The notes under the pieces: model-generated
The model's input: only the letters and a program-made list of their open reading frames with translations
What the model was told of the DNA's origin: nothing
Databases searched by the model: none
From: Pseudomonadota bacterium
Lineage (GTDB): Bacteria; Pseudomonadota; Gammaproteobacteria; Burkholderiales; Burkholderiaceae_B
Length of the DNA stretch: 24,915 nt
Direction of reading: 5' to 3'
NCBI GenBank assembly: GCA_023425645.1
Contig: JAFACG010000047.1
Span: 1-24,915 of the forward strand
Program-made: the position numbers and the translations under genes
Part shown: one piece after another, positions 17,363-23,916 of the stretch
How the letters are laid out: every line of letters starts with the position of its first letter
Position numbering within the stretch: position 1 is the first letter of the stretch

Positions 17363-17845
17363 TCAGAGGCAATATGCGTTGCGGGCGAGCAGGGGAGCGA
17401 ATGGGATGTCGTCGTCCATGTCTGCCATCCCGCCGCCGTTGCTCTGTTCGGCGTACCGGTTGCGCTGGGGCTGTGGCGGCCGCTGCGGAGTCGATTGGCT
17501 TGCTGGCTGCGCCTGGCGCGCGCCGCCCTGTGATCCTTCACGCGAACCGTGCAGGGTTATTTCATCAACGCGGATATCGGGACTGAGTTGCTTTGCGCCA
17601 TCCCGGTTTTCCCATTCCCGCAGGGTGAGGGTGCCGAATACTGTTACAGGCAATCCCTTGGTCAGGTGCTCGGCCAGTCCTTCACCACGCTTCCCCCATA
17701 TTTGGCAGCTAAACCAGTTGGTGGTTTTGCGCTCGCCGTAGCCCACGTCAGAGGCCAGGCGGAACGAGCAGATAGCGTCGCTGTTGCTGGTGTAGCGGAT
17801 TTCCGCATCCGCGACGATGCGTCCAGTTGCCGATATTTTGTTCAT
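17363..17845 (-). CDS. ssb: Phage single-stranded DNA-binding protein
   Basis: 160 aa. Residues 1-105 are an OB-fold of the SSB family: MNKISATGRIVADAEIRYTS, then CSFRLASDVGYGERKTTNWF and CQIWGKRGEGLAEHLTKG. A Gln/Pro-rich linker follows. The C-terminus has the partner-binding tip MDDDIPF, but here it is not terminal: 11 more residues (APLLARNAYCL) follow, a variation seen in phage SSBs. The start overlaps the exonuclease stop (ATGA). With the exonuclease and the protein before it this forms a recombination module. Its role is to protect single-stranded DNA during phage replication and recombination. Confidence 0.93.
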   Translation of the reverse strand: MNKISATGRIVADAEIRYTSNSDAICSFRLASDVGYGERKTTNWFSCQIWGKRGEGLAEHLTKGLPVTVFGTLTLREWENRDGAKQLSPDIRVDEITLHGSREGSQGGARQAQPASQSTPQRPPQPQRNRYAEQSNGGGMADMDDDIPFAPLLARNAYCL

Positions 17846-18492
17846 GCCATTTCCAGGTGAAGTTCGTCAAATTGCTGGATTACCTCCAGCACGTATTCGC
17901 GTGCGGCCTCTACGCGCTCACGCATGAGGCGTTCTTTTTCAAAGTCGCGCTCGACCAACCAGCCGGTCAGTCGCATGTGCTTTGGGATGTGCGAAACGAT
18001 ATGCATTTGTAGAGGCTCAAAGCCGATCAGGCGCTCTGGCGTGTCAACTAGGGTATGAACTACCTCCCACTCGTCGGCATCCCACAACCACATGTAAGCC
18101 CGCATTTGCCACTCGTACACCTTGTCTCCGCAGTCGGCCTGCCAGCCAGGGAATGTTTTTGCAGACCAGGACGACTTAATGTCGTAGCCTTTTCCGGCCG
18201 CCGCGTCGAACAGGTCACATTCGCCGGTGATCCAGTCGTTGGTGCGACGTTCCGTGTTCTTTTGAAGGTGTAGCCCGCGAACGTCGTTGAGCAGGTCAAT
18301 CGAGTCTTGTTCTACCTCGATACCCTTTGCCATTTCCTTGCTGCCAATCTCGAACTCAATGCCGAAAATTTCCTGCTTGGCGAGCTCGCGCAGATAGGTC
18401 TTTGCGCCGACGGACAAGATGCCTTCGCATTTGGTGCGCGGGTCCGTCATGATCTTGCCCACGCAAGAGGCACGGATTTTTAGGTCACGCAT
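17842..18492 (-). CDS. YqaJ-like / lambda-type exonuclease
   Basis: 216 aa, typical of YqaJ-type phage exonucleases. The PD-(D/E)xK nuclease core is visible: Glu in GIEVEQDSI (about 58-66), Asp93 in GECDLFD, the DxK pair at 104-106 in YDIKSSWS, and Gln129 in YEWQMRAYMWL. All the usual catalytic residues are present. Such enzymes resect double-stranded ends to give 3' single strands for an annealing protein. AAGGAG precedes the ATG. The start overlaps the preceding gene by 8 bases and the stop overlaps ssb, so the three are one coupled block. Confidence 0.88.
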   Translation of the reverse strand: MRDLKIRASCVGKIMTDPRTKCEGILSVGAKTYLRELAKQEIFGIEFEIGSKEMAKGIEVEQDSIDLLNDVRGLHLQKNTERRTNDWITGECDLFDAAAGKGYDIKSSWSAKTFPGWQADCGDKVYEWQMRAYMWLWDADEWEVVHTLVDTPERLIGFEPLQMHIVSHIPKHMRLTGWLVERDFEKERLMRERVEAAREYVLEVIQQFDELHLEMA

Positions 18493-19303
18493 CCTGCTTC
18501 TCCTTCAGTTCTGCACCGCGCTCTTGGACGGCTTTGGCGAATTGCTTGTAGCCATCGGGGTCACGAGACTCCTGGAAAACTTTGACGCCAGCCTTCATCG
18601 TGGTTTGCAGTTCGTCCCGTGTTAGCGCGGCGGTTGCTTTTTTGCACCATTCATCCCTTACGGACTGCATGTGTGCCTCGCGCTCGTCTTCGGCCAGGTG
18701 GCGTACCAACTCGGCATCCAGATCCTCAAGGTCCTGGCTGAACATATCGGATGCGGCAGTCACGTTCAGCACCATGGCGATCTTGGCGCGTTTGCAGGCC
18801 ATCTTCAGGACGGTGTTGGCCAGGTCGGCTGGCTCAGTACGGATTTGCTCGACGGTGTAGTGGCCACCAGCTTTCCGTCCATATTTCACCCGGCGCATGT
18901 CCTTGGGCGTGTCTTCCCATTCCTTGGTGCACACGGCCTTGCGCCATCTATACTTTTCCTCGTCGGTAGAGGCCTCGCCCATGCCTGAGCCCAAAGCGAC
19001 TCCAGTTGCTTGGTGCCGACCGATGCACTTGACCCGGTACCGGACGAACCCAGGCCCTGATAGATCCTCAACCTCGTAGTCATCGGCAATGCGAAACGTC
19101 ATGCAAAGCACTTCGGCTCCTGGTTTCAGCAGCGTGGGCTTGTCGCCGGCCCCAGGGATGGTGCCGTAGTGCACGTTGGGCTTCATTACGGATCGCATGA
19201 CCTCTTGAACCGTGATCACATGGCGCGTTACTTCCGTGACGGAGCTGCGGCCCTCGTGCTGCGGGACGATGCTCGCAGCCGGGCGCTCAATGACTTCTGT
19301 CAT
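18485..19303 (-). CDS. Phage recombination-associated protein, putative annealing protein
   Basis: 272 aa, no enzyme motif recognised. The most distinctive part is VMRSVMKPNVHYGTIPGAGD then KPTLLKPGAEVLCMTFRIAD (about 36-75), followed by YRVKCIGRHQATGVALGSGM. I have seen this pattern in phage proteins next to exonucleases. The C-terminal half contains LANTVLKMACKRAKIAMVL and acidic helices. Immediately upstream of the exonuclease and overlapping it by 8 bases is the position normally held by a RecT, Erf or Rad52-like annealing protein. I infer such a role, but the family is not proven from sequence alone. Start: the ATG at 19303 after GAGGT; a TTG at 19315 in frame is less likely. Confidence 0.65.
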   Translation of the reverse strand: MTEVIERPAASIVPQHEGRSSVTEVTRHVITVQEVMRSVMKPNVHYGTIPGAGDKPTLLKPGAEVLCMTFRIADDYEVEDLSGPGFVRYRVKCIGRHQATGVALGSGMGEASTDEEKYRWRKAVCTKEWEDTPKDMRRVKYGRKAGGHYTVEQIRTEPADLANTVLKMACKRAKIAMVLNVTAASDMFSQDLEDLDAELVRHLAEDEREAHMQSVRDEWCKKATAALTRDELQTTMKAGVKVFQESRDPDGYKQFAKAVQERGAELKEKQDA

Positions 19304-19311
19304 GTCGTACC

Positions 19312-20370
19312 TCAATATTGAATGCGGATGTTAGGGATGAGGCCCTTGGCAATCAGAATGACGGCCCGCTTTGCGCACTCGTCGGGCAAGCCGTTTTCGA
19401 TGAAAGCGGCCAGGGCGGCGTTGTTGATGCTGGCCTTGTGCGCGATATCGGCCTCGCGTTTTCGCTGCGCTGCCTCTGCGGCCGCTTTTTCGTCGGCCTG
19501 CCGCTTGATTTCTGCCTGACGTGCGGCTTCGGCTGCATCTTTTGCGCGCTGCTCGGCGGCTAGCCTCTCTGCTTCGGCGCGGGCCTCGGCTTGCCTCTGG
19601 CGTTCGATGGCTTCGGCGCGTTCCCGCTCAGCCCGTTCCGCTGCGGCCTTGGCATCGGCTTCGCGCTTGGCTGCTGCATCACGTTCGGCCTGGGCTTTGG
19701 CTTCCGCATCGGCGCGGGCCTTTTCAGCGGCTTGGCGAGCTATCTCGGCCTCGCGGTCTTTCTGTTCCTGCTCGGCTTGCTTTCGGCGCAGCTCTGCCAG
19801 TTCCGCTTGTTCAGCCTCGTACTGCTCGCGAGCGGTCAGGGCCGTGCCCAGGATTTCCAGCGCCTTGGCTTTCACCCGGTGGGCTTCTGCTTCGAACTCT
19901 TCCCAGGATTCGCCGACAGCCACTTGCTCAACCAGGACAAGACGTTGTCGGAGGCTTTCTGCGTCGAGGCTACCGATATCCGTTGCATGCTGCGCAATGT
20001 CGGCGAGGTTCGCTCTGTGTTGCGCTATACGGCGATCTTCCGCTTCTTCCCATTCCGTCAGCGGCTTGCGGATCTCGTCGCGCAAGGCGTCCATTTTGGC
20101 GTTCCAATCCCGCCTCTGAGCATCAATTTTCTTCGGCACTTCTTTGTATTCGGCAGACAGCGCCGCGCCCAGCTTTTCAATCGCGGCTTTGGTACGACTC
20201 ACCTTGTAGGCGTCGGCGGCGCAGGCCTCGCGGTCTTTGCGCTTACTCATGTCGTACACAGTACCGCAGACCTTCTCGCGCACCTGTTCGACGTAGTGAT
20301 CCAAGCCGCCCGGCGTGGTGAAGGTGGCTAAGGCGGTTTCTGCTGGCGGCAGTTCGATGAGTTCGGTCAT
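19312..20370 (-). CDS. Phage coiled-coil protein
   Basis: 352 aa. An N-terminal globular part (MTELIELPPAETALATFTTP, then VYDMSKRKDREACAADAYKV) is followed by helices. Between about 175 and 310 there is a long Ala/Glu/Arg-rich coiled coil of repeated KRxADAKAAAERAERE-like units. The last 40 residues are compact (NNAALAAFIENGLPDECAKR) and end GLIPNIRIQY. Proteins of this design sit just before recombination genes in many lambdoid phages; the function is not known. GGAG precedes the ATG at 20370. The frame is open 315 bases further upstream through two other genes and is not used there. Confidence 0.75.
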   Translation of the reverse strand: MTELIELPPAETALATFTTPGGLDHYVEQVREKVCGTVYDMSKRKDREACAADAYKVSRTKAAIEKLGAALSAEYKEVPKKIDAQRRDWNAKMDALRDEIRKPLTEWEEAEDRRIAQHRANLADIAQHATDIGSLDAESLRQRLVLVEQVAVGESWEEFEAEAHRVKAKALEILGTALTAREQYEAEQAELAELRRKQAEQEQKDREAEIARQAAEKARADAEAKAQAERDAAAKREADAKAAAERAERERAEAIERQRQAEARAEAERLAAEQRAKDAAEAARQAEIKRQADEKAAAEAAQRKREADIAHKASINNAALAAFIENGLPDECAKRAVILIAKGLIPNIRIQY

Positions 20371-20371
20371 G

Positions 20372-20560
20372 TCATGCTCCAAAGGCGCGGGCAGCCCAGG
20401 CCGGCCCGTAAAAAAGCAGCCCGCAGGCTGCCAGTGCCAGAATGATGGTGATGGGCCAGCCCCAGGGCGGCCTGCTGCTGTTGGTTGCCCATCCTCCGAC
20501 GCCGTCGTATGGGTTGCGGCGCCGGGTGCGGGGGAAGCCGGGGTTTTGGCTATGAGGCAT
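20372..20560 (-). CDS. Small single-pass membrane protein
   Basis: 62 aa. The N-terminal 32 residues are polar and basic. One transmembrane helix is at about 36-54 (ITIILALAACGLLFYGPAW). It overlaps the 3' end of the upstream gene by 11 bases, and the stop lies 1 base before the next start codon. GAGGT and GGAAA precede the ATG. No family recognised; single-pass small proteins in this part of a phage are often host-directed or superinfection factors, but that is only a possibility. Confidence 0.6.
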   Translation of the reverse strand: MPHSQNPGFPRTRRRNPYDGVGGWATNSSRPPWGWPITIILALAACGLLFYGPAWAARAFGA

Positions 20561-20930
20561 TTTCCGACCTCTTTTTGAGTAGGTTCCGGCCCATCACTGC
20601 AACGCGCCGGCGAGCGACAGCCAGGGCTTTTCTCGCCTCTTTGCGTTCTTGGATTAGCAGATGGGCTTTGAGGGCGTGCTGACACTTCTCCGCCAGAAAG
20701 CCTTCAATATCGTCCTCATGATTGACGTAGTAGTACTGCCTGCCATAGTTGCCATCCGACTCGTAATTTTGCTCATAAGCGAGCTTCAACCAGTCCTTCG
20801 GCTCTGGCCCACATGGCTTGTATTGCGCTGACCAGCTCTCACTGATTGCTTCTCCGATTTGTCGAGAAAGTCCATCAACGACGTCTTTGGCCTCGATCAT
20901 GGCCATCACTGCATATTCGAGTGGGGTCAT
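20550..20930 (-). CDS. Phage protein of unknown function
   Basis: 126 aa, starting MTPLEYAVMAMIEAKDVVDG. A Trp/Tyr-rich centre (DWLKLAYEQNYESDGNYGRQ, YYYVNHEDDIEG) precedes a basic helical C-terminus (ERKEARKALAVARRRVAVMG). The start at 20930 is preferred because GGAGAG precedes it and it overlaps the upstream stop (ATGA). An in-frame ATG at 20978 has no ribosome site. No domain identified. Confidence 0.68.
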   Translation of the reverse strand: MTPLEYAVMAMIEAKDVVDGLSRQIGEAISESWSAQYKPCGPEPKDWLKLAYEQNYESDGNYGRQYYYVNHEDDIEGFLAEKCQHALKAHLLIQERKEARKALAVARRRVAVMGRNLLKKRSENAS

Positions 20931-21232
20931 GTTGGCTCTCCCGATAGGGCGGGGCGGGTCGAGATTGGTGTGTGCCATTGGGTGTCGAAATCACGCATGG
21001 CTGCGTCTGCAGTGAAGCCAAATCCAGCTACACCCTGAACCAGATCAGCGCCATACAAAGCGCAGTACTGATCGCCATCGACACTTAGGGCTGGGCGATA
21101 AAGTACGCTTGGCCGCATAGTTTCATCTGAAATTTTGCGCTGGATTTCGATGGCCGCTTCTGCGGCCTGTTGGGCCAGTACTGCGGCATTGTGCTGAGCA
21201 TTTAGGACGGATTGCTCGGTTGCGTAGCTCAT
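20927..21232 (-). CDS. Phage protein of unknown function
   Basis: 101 aa, starting MSYATEQSVLNAQHNAAVLA. A helical Ala/Gln-rich N-terminus (to about 40) is followed by a segment with LSVDGDQYCALYGADLVQGV and GFTADAAMRDFDTQWH. The latter resembles phage proteins with a short alpha/beta domain that process residue substitutions at their C-terminus; no function known. GGAGG precedes the ATG at 21232, which overlaps the stop of a tiny upstream frame (ATGA). The frame is open to 21349, but that part overlaps other genes. Confidence 0.68.
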   Translation of the reverse strand: MSYATEQSVLNAQHNAAVLAQQAAEAAIEIQRKISDETMRPSVLYRPALSVDGDQYCALYGADLVQGVAGFGFTADAAMRDFDTQWHTPISTRPALSGEPT

Positions 21233-21327
21233 GGCTGCCTCCAAATGCGGATAGTCTCGATCCAGATCGCGGCTACTGCTGCTGCGCCAAGGGAAATTGC
21301 GGAATATGCGGTGAACTCGATCAGCAC
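21229..21327 (-). CDS. Candidate 32-aa membrane peptide
   Basis: Read by hand from a GTG: VLIEFTAYSAISLGAAAVAA followed by IWIETIRIWRQP. A TGGAGG lies 7-8 bases before the GTG. The start overlaps the stop of the upstream gene (GTGCTGA) and the stop overlaps the next ATG (ATGA), so it exactly fills the gap. Residues 3-22 would form a single membrane helix, with a charged C-terminus. Real translation is likely from these signals but not proven; function unknown. Confidence 0.5.
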   Translation of the reverse strand: MLIEFTAYSAISLGAAAVAAIWIETIRIWRQP

Positions 21328-21680
21328 GGCAGCGCCTCCAGTTCCTCAACGGTCATTGCATCGTGGCTGGCGTCGGCCCATTCCTGAATAACTGCGCTGA
21401 TGTAGGCGTTGAGCCCATCCGAGTATGCCGGGTCGTTCGTTAGCAGGGCTCGCAGCAGCGACCCGATAGCGTTCGATTGTTCGTAGACGGTGAGCGTGTC
21501 AGCCAGGACTTCCAGCAAGTCCTCGCGGGTCTTGGTCCTGATCGGCTCTGGCCAGCCCCAGGACATGCGTACAACTGGAATCTGGCCGATCAGGCAGTCC
21601 TTGATCTGTTGGGCGATATAGGCGCGGCGGCGCTCCGCCAGCTCGTACGCGTCTATTTCACGCATAGCGATAGCGTTCAT
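21321..21680 (-). CDS. Phage protein of unknown function
   Basis: 119 aa, MNAIAMREIDAYELAERRRA then CLIGQIPVVRMSWGWPEPIR and DLLEVLADTLTVYEQSNAIG. Mostly helical and acidic with no domain I recognise. GGAGCA precedes the ATG. It is the first gene after the 512-bp non-coding block at 21,681-22,192, so its transcript crosses the structured repeat there. It is followed by the overlapping small membrane frame. Confidence 0.68.
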   Translation of the reverse strand: MNAIAMREIDAYELAERRRAYIAQQIKDCLIGQIPVVRMSWGWPEPIRTKTREDLLEVLADTLTVYEQSNAIGSLLRALLTNDPAYSDGLNAYISAVIQEWADASHDAMTVEELEALPC

Positions 21681-21790
21681 GGTGTGCTCCGATGGGGTGC
21701 GCGCCGCGGCGGGCGCTGGTGAAGGGGTAGAGGGCGGTCACCGGCTAAGTCGGCTTCACGCGATGTGCGGCTTTGACAGGCTCGCAGTGG

Positions 21791-21907
21791 CCCTCTGATA
21801 GCAACCCTCTCGCGGATAAAGCACCGCTTTGCCACGCATTACCGTTTTGGGATTGAAGGGATTTGCCGGCGTCGCTAACACGTCGGCGGAAGGTTGCTAT
21901 CGGAGGG
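21791..21907. repeat. Interrupted 16-bp inverted repeat with nested hairpins
   Basis: CCCTCTGATAGCAACC (21791-21806) pairs with GGTTGCTATCGGAGGG (21892-21907) at 15 of 16 positions. The 85-base interval contains AAAGC/GCTTT around a 3-base loop and a GC-rich pair of arms around 21866-21888. A separate 6-bp stem (GGCCCG 21910-21915 with CGGGCC 21925-21930) follows. The block 21,681-22,192 holds no gene I can support with a start codon. The repeat may form a structured RNA in the leader of the gene at 21,680, act as a binding site, or mark old mobile DNA. Confidence 0.6.
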
Positions 21908-22158
21908 GGGGCCCGTTTAACGTCCGGGCCAGACGGGTCGGATTGACAGCGTTACCCGCCGCTCCTTGCCTCGTATCGTGGGCCAGCCGCGAAGCTGCAT
22001 CGTAGTGGCCCGAGTTGTTCCACCACGCCACGTCCCGCGTATAGTGGCTCGGGCATGCCGACATCCGCTTCGATTGCTGGAGGCATTGGGTGCAGGCCAC
22101 ATCCTCCGTAACTTTCCTGCACTGCTGGTTGATGGTCCCCGTACTTTCCGGGGTGTCA
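21897..22158 (-). pseudogene. Cys/His-rich frame without a start codon, possibly a decayed gene
   Basis: Reading from about 22158 down to a TAG at 21897 gives TINQQCRKVTEDVACTQCLQ, then QSKRMSACPSHYTRDVAWWN and NSGHYDAASRLAHDTRQ. The Cys-x8-Cys-x2-Cys-x9-Cys-x2-His spacing looks like a small zinc-binding protein, which a random frame would rarely give. No ATG, GTG or TTG with a ribosome site is in frame. An ATG at 22160 is out of frame by a CCCC tract (ATGACACCCC), so a short indel could have broken the gene. The stop lies inside the right arm of the inverted repeat. This is a suggestion only; it could be non-coding. Confidence 0.3.
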
Positions 22159-22192
22159 TGATGATGGCCGGCGCCGACTGGCTTAGCGCAAG

Positions 22193-22684
22193 CTATAGCG
22201 TGTTTCCTGCGTGGAAAATACGCTTCGCCGCGACGTAAGCATCGTGAGCCTCTCTGGCACTTCCAAAAGTGCCGAGATGTTTGATCTGCCCATTGATCCT
22301 GATCTGAGACCGCCACTTATCGCTGGAGGAAGCCCGGTATACGCCGAGCAAGCCGGATGACTGATTATTTCTCTTCGCCCGCCTCAGATTCTGAGTGTTC
22401 ATAGAAGCGCAGACATCACGTAGATTCTCGATTCTGTTGTCTAGTTTGTCCCCATTAATATGGTCAATGTGCCCTATTGGCCAGTCGCCTGTTACGAGAG
22501 CCCAAACTACTCTGTGCGCGCCCGTCTCTTTGGAATCGATACACACACGGCGGTATCCAGTCGAATTTATATACCCCGCCTCTTTCCCGGGGCGCGCTGA
22601 GCTTCTGGCAACTTTCCAGAAAAGCGAGCCGGTTGCGTAGTCGTAGGTAAATAGCTCGTGCAAGCGAGCAACGCTGATTTTCAT
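22193..22684 (-). CDS. HNH endonuclease with AP2-like DNA-binding domain
   Basis: 163 aa, a free-standing homing-type endonuclease. The HNH core is HRVVWALVTGDWPIGHIDHI followed by NGDKLDNRIENLRDV, with N at the expected third position. The C-terminal 55 residues (GLLGVYRASSSDKWRSQIRI, HLGTFGSAREAHDAYVAAKR) are an AP2-type DNA-binding domain. Such genes spread by cutting gene-free copies of their site and are common passengers in phage genomes. GAGGAGCGC precedes the ATG. A tandem 9-bp repeat TCTATAAAG sits just upstream (22692-22709). It lies beside the structured, gene-poor block, so insertion may have damaged a neighbour. Confidence 0.9.
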   Translation of the reverse strand: MKISVARLHELFTYDYATGSLFWKVARSSARPGKEAGYINSTGYRRVCIDSKETGAHRVVWALVTGDWPIGHIDHINGDKLDNRIENLRDVCASMNTQNLRRAKRNNQSSGLLGVYRASSSDKWRSQIRINGQIKHLGTFGSAREAHDAYVAAKRIFHAGNTL

Positions 22685-22691
22685 GCGCTCC

Positions 22692-22709
22692 TCTATAAAG
22701 TCTATAAAG
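22692..22709. repeat. Tandem 9-bp repeat TCTATAAAG x2
   Basis: Two exact head-to-tail copies lie 8 bases upstream of the HNH gene start, in otherwise non-coding DNA. The AT-rich sequence could contribute to a promoter or be a slippage scar. Confidence 0.8.
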
Positions 22710-22741
22710 TTATGACTCCGAAGTGATGTCTTCGCTGCTGC

Positions 22742-22969
22742 TCATATGCGAGTCATGCAGGCGTTGATTGCCTTTGCGATGTCGACAAGGAACGGTGGAT
22801 CTTCCGACTCGTAGAGCGTTGTCACTGCGTCCTCCGCTTCTTCCAGCGCCTCGCGCACCTTGGCGGCGGCGTAGGCTTCCATTTGATAGGCGGTGAAGCT
22901 GTAGGCAACATCATCGGGGCCGGGCCCAGTTGTCACGACCGCCGGCTCCGGCATCATTACCTTGCTCAT
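22742..22969 (-). CDS. Small phage protein, unknown
   Basis: 75 aa, MSKVMMPEPAVVTTGPGPDD then AYSFTAYQMEAYAAAKVREA and a helical Glu-rich end. AAGGAG precedes the ATG at a good distance. Internal ATGs five and six codons later are weaker. The helix YQMEAYAAAKVREALEEAED resembles segments in phage proteins of about 60-90 residues without known role. The stop is followed by 57 bp before the HNH gene. Confidence 0.65.
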   Translation of the reverse strand: MSKVMMPEPAVVTTGPGPDDVAYSFTAYQMEAYAAAKVREALEEAEDAVTTLYESEDPPFLVDIAKAINACMTRI

Positions 22970-23040
22970 GCCTGCTCCTTATCGTCTTGTCTGTCGTGCT
23001 TGCCCGGGAAATCAGCGGGCCAGCGCATTGGCTTGTCCAT
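22966..23040 (-). CDS. Candidate 24-aa peptide
   Basis: MDKPMRWPADFPGKHDRQDD KEQA, with AGGAGA about 5 bases before the ATG. Its stop overlaps the start of the next gene (ATGA). The length is at the limit of belief, but both translation signals and the operon-type overlap support it. No function can be suggested. Confidence 0.35.
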   Translation of the reverse strand: MDKPMRWPADFPGKHDRQDDKEQA

Positions 23041-23062
23041 TTCAGTCTCCTGTTCCATCCAT

Positions 23063-23392
23063 TCAGTAGGGCAGCCATGCCATGATCGGCTTGCCAGTGC
23101 GTTTGCTGACCGCGCCGTCGGGCCGCTCGCCGCGCACCATTACGCGCAGGCCGTCATGCCCGACGGTCTTTCGCGCCAGCTCAATCCAGTCCTGACAGAA
23201 CTGCGGCGCATCAAACTCAGGCGACACCTGCCGATGCTTGCCTGATTCCAATATCTTGGCAGCCTGGTCCGCGTACCACTGGCGCAGATCCTCTGGAGTC
23301 ATTTTCTCCAGCTCTTTCTTGGGCGGTGCTTTACGCGCCGCCAGCGATTTGGCCAGCGGCTCGGTCATGCCAAATACACAGAATGCGGACAT
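23063..23392 (-). CDS. Phage protein of unknown function
   Basis: 109 aa, MSAFCVFGMTEPLAKSLAAR then KMTPEDLRQWYADQAAKILE, SPEFDAPQFCQDWIELARKT and VMVRGERPDGAVSKRTGKPI. AGGAGG precedes the ATG. The start MSAFCVFGMTE looks conserved in form with phage proteins I have seen, without known function. Soluble and cytoplasmic by composition. Follows the gene at 23,422 by 29 bp. Confidence 0.7.
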   Translation of the reverse strand: MSAFCVFGMTEPLAKSLAARKAPPKKELEKMTPEDLRQWYADQAAKILESGKHRQVSPEFDAPQFCQDWIELARKTVGHDGLRVMVRGERPDGAVSKRTGKPIMAWLPY

Positions 23393-23421
23393 GGCGTCCT
23401 CCTATCTCCGGGAATGGGTTT

Positions 23422-23652
23422 TCAGACTGGCAAGCCGTGTTCGCTCATGAATTCCGCGCCGCCCATTTGAATGAACTCGGCGCATTCGGCGTAGCTGCCA
23501 CAAAACAGCGGCTTGGCGACTTTGCTGACGGCGAACGTGGTTTTTCGATAACCGCCGCCGCTCGCGCACCCAGCGTATGCATGGGCCGGCTTCATCTTGA
23601 AAACTTCGAACCCTGCCGCGGATTCGCGGATAGTCATGCGGTTGTAGTTCAT
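23422..23652 (-). CDS. Small phage protein, unknown
   Basis: 76 aa, MNYNRMTIRESAAGFEVFKM then YAGCASGGGYRKTTFAVSKV and AECAEFIQMGGAEFMSEHGL. Alternating strands and Gly suggest a small alpha/beta fold. GGAG lies 8 bases before the ATG. A longer frame on the same strand in a different register (23,402-23,680) has no ribosome site and is rejected. First solid protein gene of the leftward operon after the leader. Confidence 0.68.
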   Translation of the reverse strand: MNYNRMTIRESAAGFEVFKMKPAHAYAGCASGGGYRKTTFAVSKVAKPLFCGSYAECAEFIQMGGAEFMSEHGLPV

Positions 23653-23673
23653 GCCTTTCTCCTATGTCATCCG

Positions 23674-23916
23674 TCAGCACCCTGGTTCAAGGCGCTGGTG
23701 GATAACTCCTGCCCCTGCGAGATACCACGACGCTCGGGGCAGGTTGCCGGCTTGCACGGCGCACCCGGTTGGGCCGGGTGTCGTCTCCCTGGTAACGTCG
23801 CCGCCAGGGTATGGGCGCTGCCGAAGCAGTCCTCCAGGCTGTACGCGTTGAGTGCAGAGTCTCATTCCGCCGCATACAGGCTCAGTCTCTCCTCGAAACC
23901 GAAACTGGGATTTCAC
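23674..23916 (-). CDS. Candidate leader ORF, Arg/Gly-rich, 80 aa
   Basis: Starts at a GTG with AGGAG eight bases upstream: VKSQFRFRGETEPVCGGMRL, later PGGDVTRETTPGPTGCAVQA and AGAGVIHQRLEPGC. Its GTG overlaps the stop of a 33-codon upstream frame (GTGA). The DNA is full of short hairpins: CCTGCCCC/GGGGCAGG at 23708-23715 and 23736-23743, CACCCGG/CCGGGTG around 23762-23780, and CCCTGG/CCAGGG at 23787-23792 and 23804-23809. The frame may therefore be incidental to an RNA structure, or may encode a real regulator. I have the impression of similar translations in other prophages but cannot verify it. Confidence 0.4.
   Translation of the reverse strand: MKSQFRFRGETEPVCGGMRLCTQRVQPGGLLRQRPYPGGDVTRETTPGPTGCAVQAGNLPRASWYLAGAGVIHQRLEPGC

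Noticed and set aside
19440..19830. Tandem DNA repeat or CRISPR-like array
   Set aside because: The repetitive look comes from Ala/Glu/Arg coiled-coil codons; units are unequal and without constant spacers.
21966..22238. 90-codon plus-strand frame in the gene-poor block
   Set aside because: Overlaps the HNH gene end, lacks a ribosome site and shows no protein-like pattern.
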